Below are positions 1-10,318 of a DNA stretch of 64,000 nucleotides, piece after piece. The stretch is from the NCBI RefSeq assembly GCF_027580225.2, contig NC_073342.2, positions 13,055,001-13,119,000 of the forward strand, read 5' to 3'. How positions within the stretch are numbered: position 1 is the stretch's first letter; each line of letters opens with the position of its first letter. Below the pieces are notes generated by a model. It did no database searches, had not been told where the DNA came from, and was given only the letters and a program-made list of their open reading frames with translations. The DNA comes from Misgurnus anguillicaudatus. Taxonomy: Eukaryota > Chordata > Actinopteri > Cypriniformes > Cobitidae. The translations under genes and the position numbers were made by a program.

Positions 1-66
1 TGTTCACCATAAAGAAAAACTGGTCTGGCTGCTGCGTGCAACATGCATCACAGAGAGGGGCGGGGG

Positions 67-161
67 AGCAATAAGCTCCGGGGCGGATCAGCAACGGATC
101 CAGACTGGAGCTGTCGGCCTCAGAGCGGATTCGTTGTGGATCCGCCCCGGAGCTTATTGCT
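67..161. repeat. GC-rich perfect-arm inverted repeat (hairpin)
   Basis: Positions 67-89 and 139-161 are exact reverse complements over 23 bp (arm core CTCCGGGGCGGATC). Pairing continues inward with a few mismatches (GCAACGGATCC against the complement of GGATTCGTTGT), leaving a loop of about 25 nt. The fold is about 95 nt, similar in size to a pre-miRNA, and much richer in GC than its surroundings. I do not recognise it as a known RNA. It could equally be a short foldback transposon or the remnant of one. Confidence 0.7.
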
Positions 162-439
162 ATCACTACGCCTGTTGCCTGGAGAGAAGAGTTGGAGAAA
201 AGTAAACTTGCTGCAGGTGAATTCCCCATTGCTTGATACTACAGGAGGAGAAGCCGGTGGCTGGGTACATGTTTGAGTTCTTTTTATTTATTATTGCGTG
301 ATTTTTATTTAAGGCATATTTATATAGCCTATATTTAAAGTTTACTGTTTGAGTTGTTTGTATTGTTAAAAGGCGTGAACATTAAATCAAGGTTGATTTG
401 AATTCCCGTCTGCTGGTCATGATAATAGCCTATACGTGT

Positions 440-600
440 ATGAGAAAAAAGGGAGGGGGGGTCGGCAGCGTCGGGCCGCGGGTCGGGTTCGGACAGATAA
501 TTCACGTTGATGTGTTGGGTTACATCGGGTTCGTGCTTAAAAGCCACAGGCCGGGTCGGGTCGTAATTTTCAGGCCCGTTGAGAACTCTACCCTGAGGCT
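440..600. repeat. GGGTCGGGT-rich dispersed repeat, probable hAT fragment
   Basis: Several GGGTCGGGT-type motifs lie in a short GC-rich island inside AT-rich intron. The same motif style occurs in the hAT element at 43344-44338 and at 58735-59205. No terminal repeats or target duplication could be paired here, so the family assignment is by resemblance only. Confidence 0.4.
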
Positions 601-649
601 TTAAAAAATTATTCAAAATTTGACATAAAAATAAAAACATGTTCAATAA

Positions 650-1272
650 CTCTTTCCCCGCCATTGACAAGTTAACTCGTCAATTAAAGGCGCTGGGCAC
701 GATTTCTGAAAACGCTTTGGAAAAGGGAGTCGGGCTGACTACCAAACAACATCGTTGCCTGGGTTGGGTATGTGTGGGGCGGGTTTATCAAAAGAAGGTC
801 CAGATTCTATTGGGGTAGGGGTGTAATTGTTTAGGTGATTTCAAATGTCAGCATTGGCTTTCATGACAAGTATTTCCGGCTTTCCGCAACACCGCTATTA
901 TCCACCAGGTGGGCTTTTCCGCAACTTATGAAATGCGGAAGTATCGCCCCAGGGCAAACAACTGTATGTCCGTGTAAGATTTAAGGATCGCTCTGAATCT
1001 GATCTCTATTAAAAGTCCTTCACAAAAATGAAATGATCTCAGCTTTTGCTCAAAAGTTGGTGTTTTTGAAGAAACCTACACATATTTGAGAGGTAATAAA
1101 AAAAGATTGTTTTGTTTGAAAGCAGAGGGTCTGTTTTTTCATTTGATATGTTGTATGTTTATATATTTTAAGAAGAACATTTCCCGGAAGGCATTACCTT
1201 TTGTGAAAATCATGAAAAATGCTGGTGCTGGCTAGCAACTTTAAAAAAAAATAAACGCTGGCAGGGAAAGAG
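650..1272 (+). mobile_element. piggyBac-like non-autonomous element, copy 1 (interrupted)
   Basis: It starts CTCTTTCCCCGCCATTGAC and ends GGCAGGGAAAGAG, the same terminal inverted repeats as the copies at 17354-17718 and 52377-52856, which have intact TTAA flanks. Here the flanks have decayed to ATAA and TCAA. The body shares the CGTCAAT, CCGCAAC and GAAAGCAGAGGGTCTG blocks with the other copies. It is interrupted by a second element at 688-863. Its end lies 46 bp from the furin splice donor. There is no coding capacity. Confidence 0.75.
688..863 (+). mobile_element. TTAA-target MITE nested in the piggyBac-like copy (right end lost)
   Basis: It begins at a TTAA (684-687) with AGGCGCTGGGCACGATTTC and runs to GCATTGGCTTTCA. 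It is clearly the same family as the complete element at 55257-55432, sharing GCTTTGGAAAAGGGAG, AAAAGAAGGTCCAGATTC and GTGATTTCAAATGTCA. The right terminal repeat and its TTAA are missing, and host sequence resumes at GACAAGTATTTCC. Confidence 0.65.
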
Positions 1273-1318
1273 TCAATGAGGGAAGTTTGTGAGTATGCTA
1301 TAAGTAGGGATGGCTCAC

Positions 1319-1447
1319 GTAGTTTCCGGCGAGATCAGGGTGATCTTTCTCGATGCCGTCATCCAGGATGGTCACGACCACTCCTCTTCCTGTGAAGCCC
1401 TGAGCCCAGGCCTCCTTCACATTTAGGTCTCCATGACTGGGATTGTT
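1319..1447 (-). CDS. furin: furin exon: N-terminal catalytic domain with catalytic Asp (partial CDS)
   Basis: This 129-bp exon encodes 43 residues beginning NNPSHGDLNVKEAWAQG and ending HPDLAGNY. It is preceded by the acceptor TTGCAG and followed by the donor GTGAGC on the minus strand, phase 0 on both sides. It aligns without gaps to human furin 125-167. LDDGIEKDHPDL contains the catalytic Asp (human D153), its neighbour D154, which helps form the substrate pocket, and D162, a ligand of the first calcium site. GVVVTILDDG fits furin better than PCSK5/6 (KNVVVTILDDGIERTHPDL) or PCSK4. The N-terminal six residues differ from human, a surface segment just after the junction. The paralog (a or b) cannot be settled from one exon. 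The next exon, starting at Asp168, is not in the window. Confidence 0.95.
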
Positions 1448-2897
1448 CTGCAAGGTGAAAGATATTTTACTTGACAAATGTCACAATCTTGTCCACTGGA
1501 AAGACAGGAAATTATTCTTCAGTGCTTTATTGCTTTTATAAAGGACACCCCCTTTAGCAATGAAAGGTAAATGTTGGACTTGGTCAAGCTCTTGTGTGCA
1601 CCGCAAAAGCACAGGACAGGGGACGCTGTGTAGAACATGAGGCCCTCAAGCTGTTTTGATGGGAAAATTTAACCAAGTCACACACAATTTGACCAAGACT
1701 TCCCATTGGGGAACAACCTACCTGCAGGACTACACACACACATGCACACAGATTTTTTACCTTTGCCACACACTATTGTTCAGCTTGAGGAGCTAAAGCA
1801 AATGAAAGATGACTGTTCACACATAGTCCCACACGTTTCTCCCTCACAAAAGAAGTGTGGAAACTTTAACAAAATTATTTTCTCACTCACTCTCACTTCT
1901 CATTCATGTCATTTCTTTTCCTCACACGTTCCTTTATATCCGACGCCATCTGCTTTAAGGCCACAGCTAAATACTTTCTTTAACGTGGAGAAACAGCTAT
2001 AAAATGTAAATGTGGAAATTGGGTGCAAGAACACAATGAAGAACATTAAATGGCATGTCTCTGGATAACTGCCCCGTTCTCTCCCCAGATAAGAAAAAGC
2101 AACGTAAAAATAAACCGTCAGGATCGAATCGCTTGTCTTTCTGGGCCGCATCTTCAGAGTAAACAACTTAAAAAGCATTCATTCCCCTGTCAACAATGAT
2201 ACAACCTCCATTCCTCACTATAAAAACATGTTTGCGGGTGTGTGTTTGTTCAACATGTGCATTGGTTGAACTGAAACTTTAACGGATTAGTATGCTAATG
2301 CACAACGACAGCAGTCGCGTTTGTGTCGTAATTTACGGTCCACGATGCTCACTTTACGAATTAATATGTTTTTAACATAAGGATCATGCACCGAATACAA
2401 AACAGAGTAGCTACACAACACACAAATCTGTGTAAATGTTCACAATTACACACAATTGAATTACTTTGTATTCATTATATTTTTTATCTGTTTGAGACCC
2501 ATATGTCTACCATTATATTTATAATTTAAAATATGGCAAATGTTCATATAATGATGTCTATTCGGTCAATAAACATAATGTTAATATGTGACCCATCACA
2601 GAAACCAGTGATACAAGGCGGCAGCACAACTTTCGAGATAATGAGAAAGAACAGTTTTTTTTCACTTTTTTTGCAGAATCTGTTAGTTGAGATCATGAGG
2701 AAGTCTCTCCATGTTTGAAATAGCAGTTTTTTTATATTTAAAAGTGTACATTTTGCGGTTGAAATCGACTTGTTTTTCCAGAGATTCTAGTGTGCAGCGG
2801 GGGCGTCATTGTCTGTGTGTATTTACATACTGGATAAGCGGCTTTTGTTTGATTTGTTTTTGCCCCCGCCCCCCAAGGGAACAGCGTGGCTACTAAA

Positions 2898-3950
2898 TAG
2901 GGATAGTTCGCCCCCAAAAAAAATGTCATTAATGACTCGCCCTTATGTCGTTCTAAACTCGGAAGACATCCGTTCATCCTCAGAACCCAGTTTAAGATGT
3001 TTAAACGTTAAATTTAGTACAAGAGCTTTCTGTCCCTTCATTGAAAATCTATTTACGGTTTCCATGTCCAGAAATGTAATAAACACATCATCAAAGTAGT
3101 CCATGTGACATCAGTGGATCAGTTAGAATGTGTTGAAGGATCGAAAATACTTTTTGGTTCAAAAATAGCAAAAATTACAACTGTAGGGGCTAATCACACC
3201 AAACGTGCTTTAAACGCTTGGAAACACAATGCGCGACGTACTGCCTTTTTAAAAAAGAGCACGCGGCTTTTTATATTGCTAGGCAACCACCAAGTCAGCT
3301 GTTTTGTCAATCTAATATTGCTCTTTTGCTGTTAACTGACATATTAGCAGAAACTTTAAAAAGAGGGTGTTTGCTCTGACCTTGTTTGAGGGTGAGAGGT
3401 GCAATAACACGCAGAAGAGAGTGAGCGAGTGGAGTCCGGTTCTTCAAAGCAACTGAAACCTCCCTCACCACAACCTAAGGCCCGCCTCTCCCGTCATTCG
3501 ATTGGACAATGGAAAGACGCGAATGACGTCTCAGCGCTCCTTCAAAAAAGCGTGCTGCCACGGCGGCAAAAAACGCAAGGCGTTCGGCACGCATAAACAG
3601 CGAGCATATGCTCATTACCCATAGAATATCATTCAATAAAGGCGCCTGCAACTGCCATAAATGCGTTTGGTGTGATTGGCCCCTTATTCAGCATTGTCTT
3701 CTCTTCCGGTTCTGTTGTAAACCCCGTGAAGTCACGTGACTGTAGTGACGCGGCTAACCTGTTATCCTCAGACATGTTTGCGAAGTTTTTTTACAAACTT
3801 ACAGCGTGCGTCTTCCCAGACTGTAAACAAAGCTCGGGCGCACAAAAAAAGCTGGGCCGCAACAGATAACAGTCAGCCGCGTTGTACGTCAGCTGCGTCA
3901 CTCCAGTCACATGACTTCAATGTCTCGTACACACGGTTATAAAAACAGAA
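2898..3950. repeat. dispersed cyprinid-type repeat, split by a nested MITE
   Basis: Starting GGGATAGTTCGCCC and continuing through ATGACTCGCCCTTATGTCGTTC, this resembles a high-copy repeat I recognise from cyprinid genomes. It breaks at 3185 and resumes at 3684 with TTATTCAGCATTGTCTTC, the continuation expected of the same repeat, so 3186-3683 is a later insertion. I cannot give a family name with confidence. ORFs across it are incidental. Confidence 0.55.
3186..3683. mobile_element. non-autonomous DNA transposon with 21-bp inverted repeats (PIF/Harbinger-like)
   Basis: The left end GGGGCTAATCACACCAAACG pairs with the right end CGTTTGGTGTGATTGGCCCC with one mismatch. The element is 498 bp and splits a dispersed repeat that continues on both sides. 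Flanking trinucleotides GTA and TTA are compatible with a decayed 3-bp Harbinger-type target duplication. The interior has no ORF of note. Confidence 0.65.
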
Positions 3951-3969
3951 AATTTTATTTTGTTTACCA

Positions 3970-4240
3970 CAGTGGTTCTCAAACTTTTTTAGCATGCCGC
4001 CCCCCATGTGTATGGCGCATTCCTTCGCACCCCCCCAAAGAAAATTTACTGTTCTAAAACTTAACTTTTAATTAAGCAAAGCATATTAAATGATAGAAAG
4101 TAGTGCTGTTGGTTAGTAGCCTTGTTTTTTTAGGGTTAATTGCACAGAATTCATGATAAATTAATTTATTTTATAAAATGTCATAAAACTGGGGCCCCCC
4201 TGGCACCATCTCGCGCTACTTACCCGTTCAATGTAAGTAA
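3970..4240 (+). mobile_element. hAT (Charlie-like) 5' end fragment
   Basis: It starts CAGTGGTTCTCAAACTTTTT, a typical hAT/Charlie terminus, followed by a CCGCCCCCCATG block. The matching right terminus (AGTTTGAGAACCACTG) is absent nearby, so this is a truncated copy with an approximate right border. Confidence 0.55.
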
Positions 4241-5112
4241 AGAGAAATTCTAAGCTTACAAAGAAAAGTCAGATCACTGGCAGAGGTCATTTGACACCAA
4301 CGAGGACATATTTATGAATAAAGACATTGATTTTGATTAATAAAACACTTAAAATCCTACTTATTGCCCCTTTAAAGGCTGTTTCTCCACTTCAAGGTTT
4401 TTGGAGTGCCTACCTTCAAATGGCCACAACTTCTCAAAATATGATCAGATATGGAACGTTTGGATACTACACTTTCAGAATCTGTGAATAACTCAAAATG
4501 CCCCAGATCCGACTTCTGTCCCTACTTTCAGTGATTGGTCACATATATCAACTCGTTTTAGTAGAAAGGTGTAGTAGATGTATGTATGCATGTCTATAGT
4601 TATGTGTATACTGCATGTATACGAATACATACGCATTCCAGCCAATTCAAAGGCACCAATCTGTTCATTCTCATGTAGCGACTGTTGTTTCTTTAGACGC
4701 AAGAAGATAAACAATGTGCCCAAGCAGACCATCTTTTATTCAACTTCTGACTACAATCTGTTATTATTATCGATTGTACCCACCCTGAAGTCTTGACTAC
4801 ATCAGCACGATTCAGCAGAAGCTACTTTAGGGATAGAGAAAGATTTCACAATGTGATAAAAACAATCGAAAAGTTGGTTTTGTCTTCAGAAGAATGTGCA
4901 CTAATGTAGCCCATTCAATATTATACAGGGTTGACTTTTATGTTGTGCTGTCTTGAGACTGAAGCGTTTAAAATGCTGTTTTCAGAGCACCTATCTGTAT
5001 GGGATCTAAGGAAATGTTCACACATCATCTGAGATAATTTTCCACTGTAAAGCACTTAATACATTGTACATTCAAAACAACTGCAAAATTGACACGTATG
5101 CTGTTCACGTAC

Positions 5113-5208
5113 CAGGTACCACTGCTGAGGGAATTTTGGATCTGTGGGTTCGATATGAATGTCTCTTCTGCGTCTTTGTTTGGCAATCTGCTGCTCAGCC
5201 CAAATTAC
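5113..5208 (-). CDS. furin: furin exon: prodomain/catalytic-domain junction with autocleavage site (partial CDS)
   Basis: This 96-bp exon encodes 32 residues, VIWAEQQIAKQRRRRD followed by IHIEPTDPKFPQQWYL. The acceptor is GATTTTAG, the donor GTACGT, phase 0 on both sides. It aligns to human furin 93-124. The run RRRR before Asp108 corresponds to the primary autoprocessing site (human RTKR107), where the propeptide is cut in the endoplasmic reticulum. EPTDPKFPQQWYL is the conserved start of the mature enzyme and includes D115, a ligand of the first calcium site. Four arginines in P4-P1 keep the basic P4, P2 and P1 positions that furin prefers. It joins directly to the exon at 1319-1447. An opposite-strand ORF at 5064-5546 overlaps it and is only a shadow. 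Confidence 0.96.
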
Positions 5209-6895
5209 CTAAAATCACAAACATCAGAGATAAAACCAAAGACAATATTTCATTACACATTTACATAACTGAAAACGGTTCACATCTCTATCTTTTACCT
5301 TTAATTAGAGATTTATGTACTTTCTGCTTGGCTTGCTCTAGTTCTAAAAATATCCACACTGAACTGCATTGTTTAATTCAATCTGCTCTGTTATTGCACT
5401 TCCCTGTGTGTTTTTGCACGTTTGGCTGTGCGTGTGCACATTCCCGTGCATGCATTTCTGTCTTTTATGTCAAAACCCTTGTCATTTTGATGGGTTGTTT
5501 TAATTTCAATCGCAATAGTTTCTCTTATTCAACAATATTAAATTAAATGGTTTGTTTATTTTTCCCTTGGCAATGCCATATGTGTCTCCTCTTCCAGAAC
5601 AATAACACTGTGCTCACATCACATCTGCTATTTAAAGTCAGAGATCTCAAAAAGGTGCTACCATTTCTGATCAAATTCTTCCAAAACTTTATTACAAGAG
5701 CTTTTTACAGTTTTATATCTCTTTTATATCTATTTTAAAAACTGTTTCTATTTCTGGAACACCACCACAAAGTCTGGTGCTTTAATCTCAGGTACCGTTT
5801 ATTGCTTTATATAATGTTAAAAGCGTCTGAGTGAGTTTAAATATCATTTTGGGTTCCCAGCTTTGTAGTCTTTCTGAAAACCACAATGGCTTACTCAACA
5901 TAGATCTTTCAAATAAATGAAACGAAACAAGTGTACTTTTTGAAAAAAGATTGTTTTTGGTAACTAAATATTAGAGATGTAATACTGATACATGTGAGTA
6001 TTGTGATATTTTGTTTGGAAATAAATAAATCAATACATTTTTTATTAAAAATCATACAAGATTCATCACAGTTGTTTCATTTGGAGTGTACATCCCAACC
6101 ACTAGATAGCATTCTTCTTATCTCTGAACTTAAACAGTGAAAAATAAATAATAACTGATCTATTAAATGAATGGATTGATCATGACATCACAATTGTGAA
6201 GCCACAGAGTCACCATATTGGTATGCCCAAACAATTTAATAAGACGCTTTAATAAGATTTTAATGATAGAACAGCACGTTTCCAATCTCGATTATTAAAT
6301 CTGAAGTCTCCCATTATTACAATGCAAACGCCCTAAGCATGTACATAGTTAGTTTTGAGTTAGTAATGTGCTGGTAAGAATATTTTCCCTCAGATTAATA
6401 AACTCATTTTAATCTTCAACTTTAAACCTTGATGAGAATTAACATTATTTATTAACAAAATAAATAAGCCATATGATATCCATGCATTGTTACAGAAATA
6501 AAACCTGGATTTCCCACTTACTTTATAACAGATGCTTAGTTTGCAGTTCTTGACTATTTTTATGAAAACCCAAAAATAATAAAAAAATGCAAACTCATTT
6601 ATATTAAAGGACAAAATGAAACCTTTATTAACCAGCGCTCTTTTGCGCTTTAGCTTCCATCATTGTCCTGTCAGGGTTGCCAGACCCACGTAACAAAACT
6701 ACTCCGATGGCCATTCAAAATTAGTCCAAAAGCATTCCAATGATTATTCACAGCCCACATACTAACAACTTATGAATCAAATTCTTTCATCTGTAACCAG
6801 CAGAAAAGCATCAACCAGCAGATGCAGTTTAAAAGTAGCCCCATTCAGAACATCGCCGAAAATCTGCGGACCTAGCAACACTGCCTTGCTATTAA

Positions 6896-7794
6896 AGGAT
6901 TAGTCAATTTTCTTTAAAAGAATCCAGATAATTTGCTCACCACCGTGTCGTCCGGGATGTTGATGTCTTTCTTTGTTCGGTCGAGAAGAAATTGTGTTTT
7001 TTGAGGAAAACATTTCAGGATTTTACTCATTTTAATGGACTTTAATGGACCCCAACACTTAACAGCTTTAATCAAGTTTAAAATTGCATTTTCAAAGGAC
7101 TCTAAATGATCCCAAATGAAGCATAAAGGTCTCATCTAGCGAAACGATTGTCGTTTTTGACAAGAAAAATATGCACTTTTAAACCACAACTTCTCGTCTA
7201 TCTCCGGTCATGTGACGAGCCAGCGCGACCTCACGTAATTGCGTAATGCCGTGGAAAGGTCACATGTTACATATATGAAATGCACATTTGCGGACCATTT
7301 TAAACAATAAACTGACACAAAGACATTAATTAGTATCATTCGACATACAACAAAGTCTAAACGGTCCTCTTTCTCCACACTTGATAACCGTGGGGCGTAG
7401 TTTCGCATACGTCCTCCATGACCTCTTGACGTGATGACGTATTACGTGAGGTCGCGCTGGCGCGACACATGACCGGAGGAAGATGAGAAGTTGTGGTTTA
7501 AAAGTGCATATTTTGTCTTTTTCTTACCAAAAATGACAATCGTTTCGCTAGATAAGACCTTTATGCCTCGTTTGGGATCTTTAGAGTCCTTTGAAACTGC
7601 AATTTTAAACTGCATTAAAAACTGTTAAGTGTTGGGGTCCATTAAAGTCCATTAAAATCAGAAAAATCCTGCAATGTTTTCCTCAAAAAACATAATTTCT
7701 TCTTGACTGAACAAAGAAAGACATCAAGATTTTGGATGACATTTTGGATGGTGAGTAAATTATCTGGATTTTTTTAAGAAAATGGACTAATCCT
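6896..7794. mobile_element. long-arm foldback element with TTAA flanks, copy 1
   Basis: The two halves are reverse complements over roughly 300 bp, from AGGATTAGTC at the left to GACTAATCCT at the right. Examples are CACAACTTCTCGTCTATCTC against GATGAGAAGTTGTG, and GCGAAACGATTGTC against GACAATCGTTTCGC. TTAA lies at both borders (6892-6895, 7795-7798). The centre (about 7225-7440) is unpaired and has a variable sequence. Further copies lie at 27818-28679 and 32311-33163. There is no transposase. Confidence 0.8.
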
Positions 7795-7840
7795 TTAACC
7801 AAGCCAGTTGTGTGGTGAGAAGAAGCACCTAATAAATGTG

Positions 7841-7965
7841 CAGCTCGAGCTGTATGAAGAAAAACGCTTGACTTTGAGCAAGCAGCACCCGCTGTATGAA
7901 GAAACAGAGCCTGACTTTAATTATAAGCACACAGCTCGCGCTGTATGAAAATGCGTGTTCGCTGT
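7841..7965. repeat. three-unit imperfect tandem repeat
   Basis: Units starting at 7841, 7883 and 7932 share CAGCTCG-CGCTGTATGAAGAAA followed by CTTGACTTT or CCTGACTTT, with periods of 42 and 49 bp. It lies directly upstream of a hAT right end and may be internal repeats of that element. Confidence 0.6.
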
Positions 7966-8066
7966 CACACAGTGGTGCGGGATCATGTGACGTCACAGAC
8001 CAACCAATGACAACTAATTTCATAATCAATTATTAGTGATTTTATTGATTACTTGTTGCAACCCTA
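7966..8066 (-). mobile_element. hAT right-end fragment
   Basis: The stretch ending TTGATTACTTGTTGCAACCCTA is, read on the minus strand, a typical fish hAT terminus (TAGGGTTGCAACAAGTAATC). No matching left end was found, so its extent is uncertain. It may include the tandem repeat just before it. Confidence 0.5.
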
Positions 8067-9257
8067 GTTCCCATTCACTTTTTGTTTGTACTGATTTTTA
8101 TAGGAGATTCATCTGAGATTAAGTTTATATATATATGTGAAGAGTTTGGTTCCAAAACGCGATAAATGCACCTTTCCACGCATTGTAAACAATAATGGTG
8201 CCACTTTGAATACACACGCAATCCTAGTTTTCCTCATCTACTTTGTACTTTGTGATCAACAAACAAACAAAAACAAAATAATACTTTTGATGGCATTGAT
8301 AAACCTGTAGTGGTTTTCTGTGGCGGGGAAAAAACATAAGCCATCCAAATCGAATAAATTACGTGAGAGGCACTCGCGCAAAGGAAAATAATGCCAGCTG
8401 TTGCTTTGTTCTCTCGACAGCATCAAGCTTCTGTCATGCTAACACATTGACCCCAGGGGATCTTATAAAAACTTTCCATTATTTTAAAATCGAGCAAGAC
8501 CAAAACATTTTACAGCTGATCGCTGACAAAAAGTTCAGCGACGACGTCCCAAGTATGACAGCAGCAATGACAGTGTTCTTAATATGATAAAGTAAGTGTT
8601 TTGATTAATGCCATTAAATGTTTATTTTTTAAATCAGTGTATAGTCAACTAAATGAATATAACATGGCAAAGATGAAATGCATATTTATGTAATGATTCA
8701 ATAGATTTATATCACTTTGAAAAACTTGTCATGGATTTATTGCATTTTGCGGAAATATATATATAACATCAGCGTAAAGAGCAGCGAGTCAATAAAAAAG
8801 CAACCCCACAACAATAACAGATGCAGTTGTCTGTGTCTTATAAATGTATTAAAGAAAACAATCTAGCGAAAAAGAAAAAAATAACATTAGCATTTATACT
8901 AACCTAGAGGTATTAGACAACAAACGGTAAAATCTAATCACATCTGAGACAAGTATAGGCATCTGAGATATACTCTCTGCAAAACAGTTGTTTTTAATGA
9001 ACCCGAAGGTCCACGGGGCTCCTGCTCCATATACAGGGTTCATTTTTCACTGTATAGGGGACAACCAGAGCGCCTACCAATTATCTTGTTCTCATTATCT
9101 TATCTCTCCCCTCCTTTTTTCTGCTTTCCTTTAAACTCACATATTTTTCTTATGAACAAATAAGTCAATTCTACCACCAAACTTCACTTTCCAAAGAGCC
9201 CTCAGACTTTGAATATAGGAAACTTGTTTTTTACATTATTGAAGCACCTGAACATTA

Positions 9258-9456
9258 ATGCTGCCTACGAAATTGCCTACTTATATACGGAAATCAGTAG
9301 GGGAGGCGAGTAGAGTGTCCGAATTTACATTATTTGAAAAACAATAGGCGAAAAAGTACCGGGATTATGTATTTATATGACACATATGTTTGTACGGTCT
9401 TGGTACTCCATCAATTCAGTATCTACTGTCACAGTATTTGGTTTACAGACACAGGG
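9258..9456. mobile_element. decayed GCTGCGTCC-ended MITE
   Basis: The left end TGCTGCCTACGAAATTGCCTACT and an inner block GTAGGGGAGGCGAGTAGA match the element at 44413-45188 (GCTGCGTCAGAAACCGCC, TAGGTGAGGCGAGTAG). The right part CTACTGTCACAGTATTTGG likewise matches GTACTGTCACAGTATGCGG there. This copy is shorter and more diverged. Confidence 0.55.
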
Positions 9457-9616
9457 CAGGTGTCTCAGTATAAAGCCATGTTTACATAATTACACATGAT
9501 TGGAGGTGTAATTTACACAGTTTTCCATTTTGGTGTTTGTAGGAAGGAAATTAACCATTTCTGATCCTCTGCGCAATTGGTGAGGTTCATTGTAATGATT
9601 CAGCAGAACGGTTTAA

Positions 9617-10318
9617 CTTCCTGGGGTCCAAAAACGCAGCGCTGCGTTTTGACGTGTTTTCTCCTTATCATGGCAGAATCAACTTAAAATACTCCATCAT
9701 TAATAATCATACACTTACGTGTTTGACATAATTTAAAACTGTGAAGGGTCTTCTTTAATTTGTGTACATTCACAATAACAAGAGATCTTTGTGTTTTTGT
9801 CAAATAAAGAAAATAAACAGGGTGCACATTCGGACATTTCTGTCTCCGCCAGCTGTCTCTCAAAACACGTTGCAAAAATCAATTGAAACTCTGTGAATAC
9901 TCGTCACACAAACATGATACACATATCCAAAGAAAGCCTGAAATGTCTACTTTTAAACAAGCTAATCTTAATCGAAAACAAATATTGCCTGTTTATATAA
10001 TCTGAATTGAAGTAAAGAGAGTAACATTTTTCCTGGCTGAGCTCATTATCTCTATTGCGGTCACGCCCACAGGCAGTACCCGCTGTTCACATGGTAATGA
10101 ACAGACGAGCAGTTCAAACAATGACAAACAAAGCGTAGAGTTTTATCAGATTTAAAGACTTTACCGCATGTTTGGATGATAAACTTTATACACACACGTG
10201 AGGTATCTTCATTTATGTCTGGACATTGAGGAAGAAAAGCGTTTATCTTTAACATTAACGCTACCTAAGAAGAACAATGGAAGACACACTGGAGGAGGAT
10301 ATATTTCTGAAGTAAGTA
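9617..10318 (+). mobile_element. probable TTAA-element left part with an exon-like end
   Basis: It begins after TTAA (9613-9616) with CTTCCTGGGGTCCAAAAACG, which resembles a repeat end I associate with cyprinid genomes. The right terminus is not found and the border is arbitrary. Near its end, ATGGAAGACACACTGGAGG runs into the splice-donor-like GAAGTAAGT (10276-10317). This could be a first exon of a former transposon gene, but no homology supports it. Confidence 0.3.

Larger units (their letters stand above)
1..1318 (-). other. furin intron downstream of the catalytic-Asp exon (partial)
   Basis: This is the 5' part of the intron that follows the exon at 1319-1447. The donor reads GTGAGC on the minus strand. 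It holds a GC-rich hairpin (67-161), a GGGTCGGGT-rich repeat (about 440-600) and a piggyBac-like element (650-1272) with a second element nested inside it. The following furin exon was looked for and not seen, so it lies beyond the window. Confidence 0.75.
1448..5112 (-). other. complete furin intron (3,665 bp)
   Basis: Bounded by the donor GTACGT of the 5113-5208 exon and the acceptor TTGCAG of the 1319-1447 exon. Repeats occupy about 2898-3950 and 3970-4240. I see no gene in 1448-2897 or 4241-5112. These look like ordinary AT-rich intron, and the short ORFs there have no recognisable domain. Confidence 0.85.

Noticed and set aside
5064..5546. 160-codon plus-strand ORF
   Set aside because: It overlaps the furin exon at 5113-5208 on the opposite strand and continues into intron. 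Its sequence has no recognisable domain.
6745..6770. Minus-strand MWAVNN peptide as a possible first furin prodomain exon
   Set aside because: It lies downstream of the exon it should precede, and the flanking residues do not match.
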